Shown: in pieces, positions 16,108 through 22,330 of the stretch
Layout: each line of letters starts with the position of its first letter
How positions within the stretch are numbered: the stretch's first letter is position 1
IMG/VR virus record: IMGVR_UViG_3300035698_003406
Span: 1-28,507 of that record
Direction: 5' to 3' (one strand)
DNA length: 28,507 nucleotides
From: a virus
Made by a program: the position numbers and the translations under genes
The notes under the pieces: generated by a model
The model's database searches: none
What the model was told of the DNA's origin: nothing
The model's input: the letters and a program-made list of their open reading frames with translations, nothing else

Positions 16108-16135
16108 ATTATGAAGATAAGTTTTCAAGAGTCAA
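16108..16135 (-). promoter_or_regulatory. Leftward sigma70-type promoter (PL1)
   Basis: Read on the minus strand: -35 TTGACT (16135-16130), 16-bp spacer, -10 CATAAT (16113-16108). Both boxes match the consensus in 5 of 6 positions. Transcription would start about 16100, roughly 45 bases before GTG 16056, and drive the leftward head-tail-lysis genes. Confidence 0.6.
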
Positions 16136-16177
16136 TCCGCAATACGTGTGAATAGTGGCGGGGGTTGATAGCGAAAA

Positions 16178-16207
16178 ATGATAAATCTTCCGATGACGAC
16201 TTGACAA
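16178..16207 (-). promoter_or_regulatory. Possible second leftward promoter (PL2)
   Basis: Read on the minus strand: -35 TTGTCA (16207-16202), 18-bp spacer, -10 TATCAT (16183-16178). The -35 box shares bases with the rightward -35 box (TTGACA 16201-16206), so the two promoters would be back to back. Spacing and match are weaker than PL1. Confidence 0.4.
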
Positions 16208-16228
16208 TGATAATTACGATGTTATCAT
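16201..16228 (+). promoter_or_regulatory. Rightward sigma70-type promoter (PR)
   Basis: Perfect -35 TTGACA (16201-16206), 16-bp spacer, -10 TATCAT (16223-16228). It faces away from the leftward promoters and would start a transcript near 16235 that reads through the rightward replication genes. The spacer and -10 are built from an inverted repeat, pointing to repression. Confidence 0.65.
16207..16228. promoter_or_regulatory. Inverted-repeat operator candidate within PR
   Basis: ATGATAA (16207-16213) and TTATCAT (16222-16228) form a perfect 7-bp inverted repeat with an 8-bp centre, lying between the -35 and -10 of PR. A further direct half-site ATGATAA occurs at 16178-16184, in the -10 of PL2. 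A dimeric repressor could bind both sets. No repressor gene is visible in the window. Confidence 0.55.
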
Positions 16229-16258
16229 TACACCGAAGCACCGATCAATACATATGAA

Positions 16259-16279
16259 ACAAGGGGCGGTCGATGCCCC
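16259..16279 (+). promoter_or_regulatory. Orphan ACAAGGGGCG box and hairpin in the rightward leader
   Basis: The leader holds ACAAGGGGCGG, the same box that precedes the starts at 17538 and 17908, followed here by an ATG at 16273 without a long reading frame. GGGGC (16263-16267) and GCCCC (16275-16279) can pair around a 7-base loop and would hide that site. The rest of 16057-16345 holds only promoters; no other gene is visible. Confidence 0.45.
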
Positions 16280-16345
16280 CAAACATAAACACGACTAACT
16301 GTCTATACATACTTCACCTTATCGGGCGTAACACAGGAGATATAC

Positions 16346-16738
16346 ATGGACAAGGTATTGGTATCACACCCGCTAGGTTACGCCATCAACGGAGATCGTG
16401 TCGGTGGCGAGTTTACAGTAGAAGACCTCGGATATAGGCCGAAGTGTGGCGAGAGATTGCTTGCTGAGATGGACATACCAGAACGCAAGAAGCTGGCCGC
16501 CGCACTCGACCCCAACCGACTGCCTGACGAGTTGGTGGAGCGGATGAAGAACTTCTTTCCTGCTTTCAAGGGGTATGGTATGCAGGGTGTCGAGGACGGT
16601 GTTGGCTGGCATGAAGGTGAGGATGGTGAACAAGTGGCACACCCCACGCAGGACCTCGTGTGGGACGCTGTGAGTGAAGCTGAAGCGATCCTTGTCGCCA
16701 TCGACGCGCACCGGAAAGGCAAAGACGATGACGAGTGA
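16346..16738 (+). CDS. Hypothetical protein in atypical-codon module
   Basis: A 130-residue acidic protein, first of the rightward arm. ATG 16346 follows AGGAG seven bases upstream in a leader (AGGAGATATACATG) much like that of T7 gene 10. I recognise no domain. The N-terminal part (HPLGYAINGDRVGGEF, YRPKCGERLLAEM) and the Lys/Asp-rich end (HRKGKDDDE) show no motif. Leu codons TTG are few (3 of 11), unlike the neighbouring replication genes (12 of 22 in the Sak4-like gene), which suggests it came from another phage. The end overlaps a short downstream ORF. Confidence 0.65.
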   Translation: MDKVLVSHPLGYAINGDRVGGEFTVEDLGYRPKCGERLLAEMDIPERKKLAAALDPNRLPDELVERMKNFFPAFKGYGMQGVEDGVGWHEGEDGEQVAHPTQDLVWDAVSEAEAILVAIDAHRKGKDDDE

Positions 16739-16784
16739 ACGCCTACGTGAACTCGAAGCGCGTGCGAAGATCGTACATGAATGA
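16728..16784 (+). CDS. Very short ORF (18 codons), possible small peptide
   Basis: ATG 16728 overlaps the end of the previous gene by 11 bases and encodes MTSERLRELEARAKIVHE, a charged helical peptide that resembles the beginning of common phage small proteins. No clear Shine-Dalgarno precedes it. It could be a true small protein, the remnant of a longer gene, or chance. Low confidence. Confidence 0.25.
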   Translation: MTSERLRELEARAKIVHE

Positions 16785-16815
16785 GAATCACATCAACCAC
16801 ACAAAGGAGAACGCA

Positions 16816-17004
16816 ATGTCTTTTGTATCTAGTTGGAGCTACATGACACACCAGATGGCAGGACTACTTGAGGAAATCACCGAGACTGTCGAAACTGGCA
16901 ACTCCGTCACCGGTGAGCAGTTTGACAAGGCGAAGAAGCTCACCCGCGAATACGAAACACGCACCAAGGCCCAGGCACGCGCCGACGTGCAGAAGGAGCA
17001 GTGA
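16816..17004 (+). CDS. Small helical hypothetical protein
   Basis: A 62-residue protein. ATG 16816 was chosen over ATG 16735 because AAAGGAG lies a few bases upstream and the first 27 codons of the longer frame have no site. The sequence (HQMAGLLEEITETVETGNS, EQFDKAKKLTREYETRTK) is amphipathic and coiled-coil-like, without a membrane segment. It is not recognised. It belongs to the atypical-codon module; all three Leu codons here are CTA, CTT and CTC. Confidence 0.6.
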   Translation: MSFVSSWSYMTHQMAGLLEEITETVETGNSVTGEQFDKAKKLTREYETRTKAQARADVQKEQ

Positions 17005-17007
17005 GCG

Positions 17008-17124
17008 ATGAGTTATTGGATACAACTGAGCGAGCCAGGGACAAATACTGCGGTTGATGTTCCGCATTTCTGTGCTGGTGGAACGTACGTCGTCGGCGGG
17101 GATGACACGAAACACAAAGGTTGA
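17008..17124 (+). CDS. Truncated small phage protein (GGTY family N-terminus)
   Basis: A 38-residue ORF with ATG 17008 after AAGGAG. MSYWIQLSEP followed by HFCAGGTYVVGG matches the start of a widespread small phage protein family with the pattern 'MSYw..l.....h..GGTY..GG...a.LN.TYNY'. Here the reading frame stops right after the GG motif, and the expected TYNY part is missing. The next gene begins four bases later. This is a decayed or cut version, probably at a recombination junction. Confidence 0.55.
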   Translation: MSYWIQLSEPGTNTAVDVPHFCAGGTYVVGGDDTKHKG

Positions 17125-17127
17125 ATC

Positions 17128-17442
17128 ATGAAATGGCAAATGACCGGATGGACAACGAACGCCGATGGTGCGTTGAACGTGAAGATGATATCGGGCGATC
17201 TTGAACACGCAACATTGGTTCTTGAACGCGGGGCATTCAACCCGATGCGCGTCGGGCACATCGTGCACACCATTGATCACACGACGCTTGAAGATGTGTT
17301 GACGATCGACGATGTCGAGGACTTCATGTGGTCGGATGCATCACAGCAAATGACGGTCACAACGTTCGATGAAGGTGCGAATGTGATCAATATCGATGTA
17401 GATGTCATCACCGTCTTGAATGAGTTGCGTAAAATAAAATGA
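17128..17442 (+). CDS. Hypothetical protein
   Basis: A 104-residue protein with ATG 17128 preceded by AAAGG at seven bases. It looks like a small beta-rich domain (MKWQMTGWTTNADGALNVKM, HATLVLERGAFNPMRVGHIV, QMTVTTFDEGANVINID) with a C-terminal helix (DVITVLNELRKIK). No family is recognised. Codon use is back to that of the replication genes, so the foreign module probably ends at about 17.1 kb. A non-coding stretch with a candidate promoter follows. Confidence 0.6.
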   Translation: MKWQMTGWTTNADGALNVKMISGDLEHATLVLERGAFNPMRVGHIVHTIDHTTLEDVLTIDDVEDFMWSDASQQMTVTTFDEGANVINIDVDVITVLNELRKIK

Positions 17443-17460
17443 CAATCTTTCATTTTTCAT

Positions 17461-17489
17461 TTGTCATTCACGACTTTTCATTGTATCTT
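17461..17489 (+). promoter_or_regulatory. Candidate sigma70 promoter upstream of 17538 gene
   Basis: TTGTCA (17461-17466), 17-bp spacer, TATCTT (17484-17489), preceded by an AT-rich stretch at 17430-17460. Match is 5/6 and 4/6. It would serve the gene starting at ATG 17538. It overlaps no long gene in this frame and is a moderate candidate. Confidence 0.4.
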
Positions 17490-17537
17490 CTATTTGAAGG
17501 CACTAACGAACAACGACAACGAACAAGGGGCGACAAG

Positions 17538-17816
17538 ATGACGACGCAAACTATTAACACAACGATCCGCGAAGAATTGGCGAAGCATGGTTACACCGTC
17601 TACACATTCGTGAAGAATCACACACACAAAGCCGCGAATATGAAGCACAATGTATGTGACGCGCAGATGTTCAAGCTTGTAACACATAATAATAAAGGCG
17701 GTCAAACATTATTCCATATCGTCGATGGCGAAGTAAATGCTCGTTTCGACTTCACCGGCACTCGAACAACACAAGATATTGTTTTATGGATCGCGCGTAT
17801 ATGCACCCTCAAATAA
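17538..17816 (+). CDS. Small hypothetical protein
   Basis: A 92-residue protein. ATG 17538 comes after ACAAGGGGCG, a box that also precedes 17908. An upstream in-frame extension (to 17439) lies over the promoter and looks non-coding (FHFSFVIHDFSLYLLF). The protein has a helix (TIREELAKHGYTVYTF) and a beta part (TLFHIVDGEVNARFDF), possibly a small alpha-beta domain. No family is recognised. Two GC hairpins follow the stop. Confidence 0.6.
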   Translation: MTTQTINTTIREELAKHGYTVYTFVKNHTHKAANMKHNVCDAQMFKLVTHNNKGGQTLFHIVDGEVNARFDFTGTRTTQDIVLWIARICTLK

Positions 17817-17829
17817 ACAAGATCGAAAC

Positions 17830-17870
17830 GGGGTGTGGATCGACACCCCCGTCGTGCGGTGACGCCGCAC
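17830..17870 (+). promoter_or_regulatory. Two tandem intercistronic hairpins
   Basis: GGGGTGT (17830-17836) pairs with ACACCCC (17843-17849) and GTGCGG (17854-17859) with CCGCAC (17865-17870). They lie between the TAA at 17816 and the next ATG. No U-tract follows, so they look more like RNA-stabilising or processing elements than a terminator. Confidence 0.5.
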
Positions 17871-17907
17871 CTGAAGAGATCGACACACACGACACAAGGG
17901 GCGGAAC

Positions 17908-18150
17908 ATGCGAAAGTATTGCGACACATGCAAGATGACCACGACGCGCATTCAAGTCGATGATGGCACGCTCAAAGACAACGGGCTTGAGACACCGTAT
18001 CGAATCAACGTGTGCTTGCGATGTCAGAAAAGCGACATCTGGACAAGCGTATTGTGTCCCGGATGCGGGCGGCGTGTGTTCGAAGATCGCCGCACAAGTG
18101 ACTTCACATGCGAATTGTGCGAAACCACGAGGATGAATGACGATGTCTGA
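17908..18150 (+). CDS. Small double zinc-ribbon protein
   Basis: An 80-residue protein with eight conserved-type cysteines: C5-x2-C8 with C36-x2-C39, then C50-x2-C53 with C68-x2-C71. These fit two zinc ribbons and suggest a nucleic-acid or protein-binding factor. ATG 17908 follows ACAAGGGGCGG. The end overlaps the start of the ParB-like gene by 14 bases, so the two are probably made together. Precise role unknown. Confidence 0.7.
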   Translation: MRKYCDTCKMTTTRIQVDDGTLKDNGLETPYRINVCLRCQKSDIWTSVLCPGCGRRVFEDRRTSDFTCELCETTRMNDDV

Positions 18151-18628
18151 TACCAAAGTCAACGATGCCGAAGCGAAGATCGCGGCGATCAACAACAACG
18201 TCACGATGATCAACCCCTTCAGCATCAAGCCGTTGCACGGTGTCGAAAAGAATGATTCAGAATACGTCGCACTGCGCAGTTCAATGCGCGCGGACGGGTG
18301 GGTCGGGCGTCCGTTGTTGATATGCAAGTCACCGAAGCTGTCACACGCGTATCAAACCTTGACCGGATCACACCGGGTGAATGCCGCGTGCGAATGTAAG
18401 GAAACCGACACCGACGGGTTGAACGGTCGCTTGTGCAACATACCGTGTTACGTGATGAAGTTCGGCAAGCTTGACGACATGATCGCCTCCGCCGATGCAT
18501 GGAGTGATGACGATAGACTTGATATAGTGTGTGGCGAACATGATCCGATCGCAACGGCGTTGATGGAAATCGAAGTCGCGGCGAACGCCGGCAATGTGAT
18601 CGAATGGGTTCAAGAGGTGACGGCATGA
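18137..18628 (+). CDS. ParB/sulfiredoxin-like N-terminal domain protein
   Basis: A 163-residue protein with a ParB-type domain: MINPFSIKPLHGVEKNDSEY at the start, SMRADGWVGRPLLI in the middle, and LTGSHRVNAA (residues 75-84), the GxHR motif of this fold. ParB-like phage proteins of this size often lack the helix-turn-helix and act as nucleases or nucleotide-dependent regulators. Start could be ATG 18137 or 18143; GAGG is 4 or 10 bases upstream. The end is translationally coupled (ATGA at 18625) to the next gene. Confidence 0.7.
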   Translation: MTMSDTKVNDAEAKIAAINNNVTMINPFSIKPLHGVEKNDSEYVALRSSMRADGWVGRPLLICKSPKLSHAYQTLTGSHRVNAACECKETDTDGLNGRLCNIPCYVMKFGKLDDMIASADAWSDDDRLDIVCGEHDPIATALMEIEVAANAGNVIEWVQEVTA

Positions 18629-18861
18629 AGTGGGCGGTGAAGTTGGAGGGCATTCGCACCTTCTTGTCGCCCATCATCGCCGAAGACATCGCGAAGCGGA
18701 TGCGGTGTGAATGGGCACGCGTCGACGTGTTGTCGGTGGAAGCTAAAGGCGTGATGGAAGTGTATATCATCGCCGTGCGGGCACACGGTGACGACTTGAC
18801 ACAACCCCCGCGACTACTTCGGATCGACGGAACAATCGACGGGGGTCGTGATGAAAGGTGA
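18625..18861 (+). CDS. Small hypothetical protein
   Basis: A 78-residue protein. ATG 18625 overlaps the ParB-like stop as ATGA and has GAGGTG upstream. It contains an N-terminal strand and a helix (IIAEDIAKRMRCEWARVDVLSV) and is rich in charged residues. No known motif. The end overlaps the next gene start by 11 bases. Function unknown. Confidence 0.6.
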   Translation: MKWAVKLEGIRTFLSPIIAEDIAKRMRCEWARVDVLSVEAKGVMEVYIIAVRAHGDDLTQPPRLLRIDGTIDGGRDER

Positions 18862-19054
18862 TAAAGAACGCGGCGGTGGGCGGTCGATGCAACTTGTATA
18901 TGCACGATGCGGACACATCGAAACGAAGCACACGAACAACCTTCACGCCCCGTTGATGGAAATCAACGACCTATGCCCGGCGTGTCGGAAGGCGCGAAAG
19001 AAAATCACAAGGCGCGGCGGTCAACGACGTGTCGATACGGAAGGTCGGATATGA
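18851..19054 (+). CDS. Small basic Cys-containing protein
   Basis: A 67-residue basic protein with CGH near residue 20 and C-P-A-C near residue 43, plus an Arg/Lys-rich end (RKARKKITRRGGQRR). The two Cys/His groups could bind one zinc. Start is ATG 18851 (a GTG precedes it at 18848). It sits between an unknown gene and a membrane protein, overlapping the latter by ATGA. Possibly a nucleic-acid-binding accessory protein, inferred only from composition. Confidence 0.55.
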   Translation: MKGDKERGGGRSMQLVYARCGHIETKHTNNLHAPLMEINDLCPACRKARKKITRRGGQRRVDTEGRI

Positions 19055-19614
19055 AAACGGTGAAGAGTATCGAATCATTACTCACGGCGGCGGTGTCCGC
19101 GATACGTGCCCTATTGCTTCTGTGTGTCGTTGGGGCGGTCGTGGCGGTCACGGACGGTGAATACATGGCAATCATACCAATCGCAATCTTGCTCGCTGTC
19201 ACGGCAGGGTTATGGATCGGTGTTACACAATATGCACGCAACGAAATACAAGCGACAATACGATCGCTTGAAGACTTGCACGAACAGGTTGATGTGAATG
19301 ATATCACGATCTTGCCGAATCGAGGGGTTGCATACGTCGGTGGGGCAGTGTTGATGAAGACGTTGTCGCATATCAACGGCAACACCCCAACCGAATATGA
19401 TCCGAACATGGTGACGATGTTACAGAATTCAATCAGATCACCGATACGTGGTGACATATATACGATCACGTATCACGAGGGTGAACTTCGATTTTTCAGA
19501 TGTTCGCCATTCACAAACGCATGCTCGAAGACATTCACTCGCCCGCTTAATATCGCGAATGCTCGGGTGTTGGCAAATCACGGCTTTCTCGCACGCACCC
19601 CGGAGTTGAAGTGA
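19051..19614 (+). CDS. Two-TM membrane protein
   Basis: A 187-residue protein. ATG 19051 overlaps the previous stop as ATGA and is preceded by GGAAGG. Two hydrophobic segments near the N-terminus (about residues 13-33, ALLLLCVVGAVVAV, and 38-58, IIPIAILLAVTAGLW) suggest a hairpin in the inner membrane. The rest is a soluble, mixed domain (QATIRSLEDLHEQVDVND, GDIYTITYHEGELRFFRC). No family is recognised. The end overlaps the sliding-clamp-like gene by one base (TGATG). It could be a membrane-bound replication or exclusion factor, but this is not supported directly. Confidence 0.6.
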   Translation: MKTVKSIESLLTAAVSAIRALLLLCVVGAVVAVTDGEYMAIIPIAILLAVTAGLWIGVTQYARNEIQATIRSLEDLHEQVDVNDITILPNRGVAYVGGAVLMKTLSHINGNTPTEYDPNMVTMLQNSIRSPIRGDIYTITYHEGELRFFRCSPFTNACSKTFTRPLNIANARVLANHGFLARTPELK

Positions 19615-20504
19615 TGAATGAAACAACCGTGATATTGACGAAAGACATCTTGAAGTCGTTGCACGCTTGTGTTGACTTCGTGCCGAAGATCAAGCCGCAC
19701 GACGACCCACATCGGATCATACACTCGGTGAATGTGCGAACACATGGGTCGCAACTCGAAATATCCGCGACCGATGGCTTTTCGGTGATCGTGTTTGCGC
19801 ATGATGTTGAAGATATTGAAACGTGGCAATCGGTGTCGATGCGTATCGATCGCGAAGCCTTGCGGCGGTTCTTAAACCCTATTGGCAATAAGCCGGTCGA
19901 TATCGAATGCAAGTTCACGCACGAACCACCAGCGAAGCAAGTGCGGTTGACGATTGGCGGTAGTGGTAGACATGTGATGATGGATGTTGTTGATGATGAA
20001 TTCGCAATCGAAGCTCACATCAAGTCGAAGGTGCGCGAATATCTCGACATCGAAGCGAAACCATTGCTGAACGCGATGAAGCGGGTGCGAAACGCGCACG
20101 CAACCCCGTCGAATGCAACGATCACGATTGATTGGGGGCGTGAAGATCAACACGTGTTCGCATACGATCGGGAAAGCAAGTCAGTTGGAACCGAATGGCT
20201 CACGTTTGACTATTGCCCGCTGTGGGATGAACCGTGTGAAGTGAACACCATACCATATTCGCGTGTCCAACTATCCCACAAGCTGTTCAAGAAGGTTGTG
20301 AAGGCGTGCGGCGTGGGTGCGCGGGATCACATCACTATCGAATTCCATCACGCATACACCGAACCCATGATGATCATCAACGACGAATACAAACACGCCG
20401 AATGCGTTCGCGGGTATCTGAAACCGATGATCGACAAGCTACATGCGGGTGGTGAATTCGGGCCAAGTCGCGAAGATGTGTTGAAGACTCTCGACGTGAA
20501 ATGA
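19614..20504 (+). CDS. DNA polymerase III sliding-clamp-like protein (DnaN-like)
   Basis: A 296-residue protein that appears related to the bacterial beta clamp, which tethers DNA polymerase to DNA. Clamp-type motifs: HSVNVRTHGSQLEISATDGFSVIVF ('..v.l...g.l.l.ATDg.r..'), a MRIDREALRRFLNPI segment, and a C-terminal domain with VQLSHKLFKKVVKACGVGARD, HAYTEPMMIIND and GYLKPM ('..lmPm'). It is shorter than DnaN (about 366 residues), so one domain is likely reduced. ATG 19614 overlaps the upstream stop and has GGAG at good spacing. It lies just before a helicase gene. Confidence 0.62.
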   Translation: MNETTVILTKDILKSLHACVDFVPKIKPHDDPHRIIHSVNVRTHGSQLEISATDGFSVIVFAHDVEDIETWQSVSMRIDREALRRFLNPIGNKPVDIECKFTHEPPAKQVRLTIGGSGRHVMMDVVDDEFAIEAHIKSKVREYLDIEAKPLLNAMKRVRNAHATPSNATITIDWGREDQHVFAYDRESKSVGTEWLTFDYCPLWDEPCEVNTIPYSRVQLSHKLFKKVVKACGVGARDHITIEFHHAYTEPMMIINDEYKHAECVRGYLKPMIDKLHAGGEFGPSREDVLKTLDVK

Positions 20505-20506
20505 AA

Positions 20507-20539
20507 GAACCCCGATCGTCGAGGTTGCGACCGGGGTTC
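20507..20539 (+). promoter_or_regulatory. GC-rich hairpin after the clamp gene
   Basis: GAACCCCG (20507-20514) pairs with CGGGGTTC (20532-20539), extended by TCG/CGA after one mismatch, with a 9-base loop. It begins two bases after the clamp TGA. No U-run follows. It may end or stabilise the upstream message; a new promoter candidate lies just downstream. Confidence 0.55.
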
Positions 20540-20624
20540 CGAGGTGACGCATTGACCGGGGAAGTGGTCGTGCAACCCGAATATACTGCAACGACTTCGC
20601 ATCGGCAACGTCAACGGCATGATC

Positions 20625-20654
20625 TTGATACACGCGGGTCGATAGTCATATATT
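20625..20654 (+). promoter_or_regulatory. Candidate promoter of the helicase gene
   Basis: TTGATA (20625-20630), 18-bp spacer, TATATT (20649-20654). Each box matches the consensus in 5 of 6 positions. It lies between the hairpin after the clamp gene and GTG 20682, so it could give the helicase operon its own transcript. Not confirmed by any other signal. Confidence 0.45.
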
Positions 20655-20681
20655 CACAGCATCACACATCGAGGGGCACTT

Positions 20682-22094
20682 GTGAAATACAACATGACCG
20701 ACCTTGGCAACGCCGAACGACTTGAACACACGCACGGCAACGACTTGCGATATTGCCCAGAATTCGGATATTGGTTGGTATGGGATGGCGTGCGGTGGAA
20801 GGCGGACCCGGATCGGTCGGATGTGCAAGCCCGTATCGTCGACACGGTGCGGTCGATCGAAGGCGAACTCGACATCAGTGCGATACAAGACGATCAAGTC
20901 GCGTTGCTGAAGCACGCCGAAGCGAGCGAAAGCGGGTATTCGATGGGTCAAATGGAAAAGATCGCGAAATCGTTACCATCGATGATCGTGCACTCTGAAG
21001 AATTGGATTCCGACCCGATGTTGTTGAACACACCGAACGCGACGATTGACTTGAACACGGGGTTGGCGAGGGCACACAAGCGAATAGATTACATCACGCG
21101 CATGATTCCGGTTGTGTATGAGCCTGCCGCGACCAATTCACCACAATGGGACGATTACTTGTTGACGACGTTCAGGAACAAAAAGATCACGGCATACATG
21201 CAACGGGTGGTTGGGTATTGTCTCACCGGGTTGACGGATGAACAGTGTTTGTTCCTGTTGATTGGCGGCGGTAGTAATGGCAAGACCGTGTTTCTTGAAT
21301 TGTTGCGGGGGTTACTCGGGAGCGATTACAGCCAACAGGCTGATGCGAAGTCGTTCACCCCCCGGGCGGGTAACATACGCAACGATCTCGCGGCGATGAA
21401 AGGTGCGCGGATCGTCAACGCGATCGAAACGAACGAAGGTGAGGTGTTGGATGAAGCGTTGGTGAAATGGATCACGGGTGGTGATAGAATTCGGGCGCGG
21501 TTTCTCAGGCAAGAATACTTTGAATACATGCCAGAATTCAAGCTTTTTCTATCGACGAATCATGAACCGGAAATCAAAGGTAGTGACCCGGGCATATGGC
21601 GACGCATCAACATCATACCATTTCGGCACCCGGTTGAAGTCAAGGATCAGATACCAAGACTTTGGAATCATATACTGCACGATGAAGATTCGGCAATTCT
21701 CAATTGGGCGTTGAAAGGTTTGAAGATGTGGCAACGGAATCGTCTCGACCCGCCGAAGTCATTGATCGATCGTGCGAAACAGTTGAGAGATTCAAGCGAC
21801 CCGGTGCACGTATTTATCAATTCTCATTTCGTAACGCTCGATGCGGATTGCATCACTTTGAAATCAAAAGTGTGGGATTGGTATATCGCCGCAACGAAGT
21901 TATCAGATGATATTGAGTGGCAACCCATGTCAAAAATCGAATTCGGGCGCAAAATGATGTCCGCCGCACCCCTTTCTTCGGTGCGTGAGCGCGGAACTGG
22001 TCAAAGAGCGTGGAAGGGTATACGCATCAACGAAATGGCAACACATCAAGTGTGGGGTGAGGGTTATGAAGGTGAGAGGTCTATAGATACTTGA
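20682..22094 (+). CDS. SF3 replicative helicase (D5/P4 family)
   Basis: A 470-residue replicative DNA helicase. Walker A is GGGSNGKT at 195-202, Walker B ARIVNAIETNEG around 242-253, the SF3 sensor FLSTNHEPEI around 289-298, and the arginine region GIWRRINIIPF at 304-314. An N-terminal D5_N-like part is present (PMLLNTPNATIDLNTG, ...RVVGYCLTG). Family members often carry an N-terminal primase; here there is none, so a primase may be elsewhere or supplied by the host. GTG 20682 follows GAGGGG at six bases. Stop TGA is inside the first TTGAC repeat of a possible origin. Confidence 0.92.
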   Translation: MKYNMTDLGNAERLEHTHGNDLRYCPEFGYWLVWDGVRWKADPDRSDVQARIVDTVRSIEGELDISAIQDDQVALLKHAEASESGYSMGQMEKIAKSLPSMIVHSEELDSDPMLLNTPNATIDLNTGLARAHKRIDYITRMIPVVYEPAATNSPQWDDYLLTTFRNKKITAYMQRVVGYCLTGLTDEQCLFLLIGGGSNGKTVFLELLRGLLGSDYSQQADAKSFTPRAGNIRNDLAAMKGARIVNAIETNEGEVLDEALVKWITGGDRIRARFLRQEYFEYMPEFKLFLSTNHEPEIKGSDPGIWRRINIIPFRHPVEVKDQIPRLWNHILHDEDSAILNWALKGLKMWQRNRLDPPKSLIDRAKQLRDSSDPVHVFINSHFVTLDADCITLKSKVWDWYIAATKLSDDIEWQPMSKIEFGRKMMSAAPLSSVRERGTGQRAWKGIRINEMATHQVWGEGYEGERSIDT

Positions 22095-22120
22095 CTACTT
22101 TTGACAAGATTTGACAAATA
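22091..22120 (+). repeat. Three 10-bp phased TTGAC repeats (iteron-like)
   Basis: TTGACTACTT, TTGACAAGAT and TTGACAAATA follow one another without gaps, one helical turn apart. A fourth copy TTGACACATT is at 22173-22182 and an inverted one (TTGACAACTT on minus) at 22293-22302. Directly after the array comes an alternating AT run (22117-22131). Confidence 0.75.
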
Positions 22121-22198
22121 TATATATATACTAATACCATACTGGATTGGAGTTAGATACGATTCTCGACACTTGACACATTTTTCACCCATTACCTT

Positions 22199-22224
22199 AC
22201 ACGCACACATACGCACATGCGTGT
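22199..22224. repeat. Inverted repeat in the candidate origin
   Basis: ACACGCA (22199-22205) and TGCGTGT (22218-22224) form a 7-bp inverted repeat; inside it ACGCA (22211-22215) and TGCGT (22218-22222) form a tighter one around CA. It could bind a dimeric protein or form a cruciform. It is not followed by a U-tract. Confidence 0.5.
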
Positions 22225-22330
22225 TGGGGTTATCATACGTGAAAAAGCTGTCATCTTGTCGGACGCCGATGGTATGGGCGTTTGGGCGAAATAAGTTGTC
22301 AAGGAACAATCACAACCGAGGAAACTGAAA

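Larger units (their letters stand above)
22091..22330. other. Candidate replication origin (non-coding region)
   Basis: The 236 bases between the helicase stop and ATG 22331 contain no convincing gene. They hold the phased TTGAC repeats, an AT run resembling a DNA-unwinding element, further TTGAC copies, and an inverted repeat at 22199-22224. Position beside an SF3 helicase is typical for phage origins. The TTGACA boxes could instead be stacked -35 elements of a promoter for the downstream operon, since TATATA lies 16-18 bp after them. Confidence 0.5.

Noticed and set aside
20501-20725. A 74-codon ORF beginning with ATGA over the clamp stop
   Set aside because: It has no Shine-Dalgarno sequence, runs through a strong hairpin and a promoter, overlaps the helicase start by 44 bases and has an Arg/His-rich composition typical of shadow frames.
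22101-22328. ORF of 75 codons in the candidate origin region
   Set aside because: It spans the AT run and inverted repeats, has no Shine-Dalgarno sequence, and its translation has no plausible fold.
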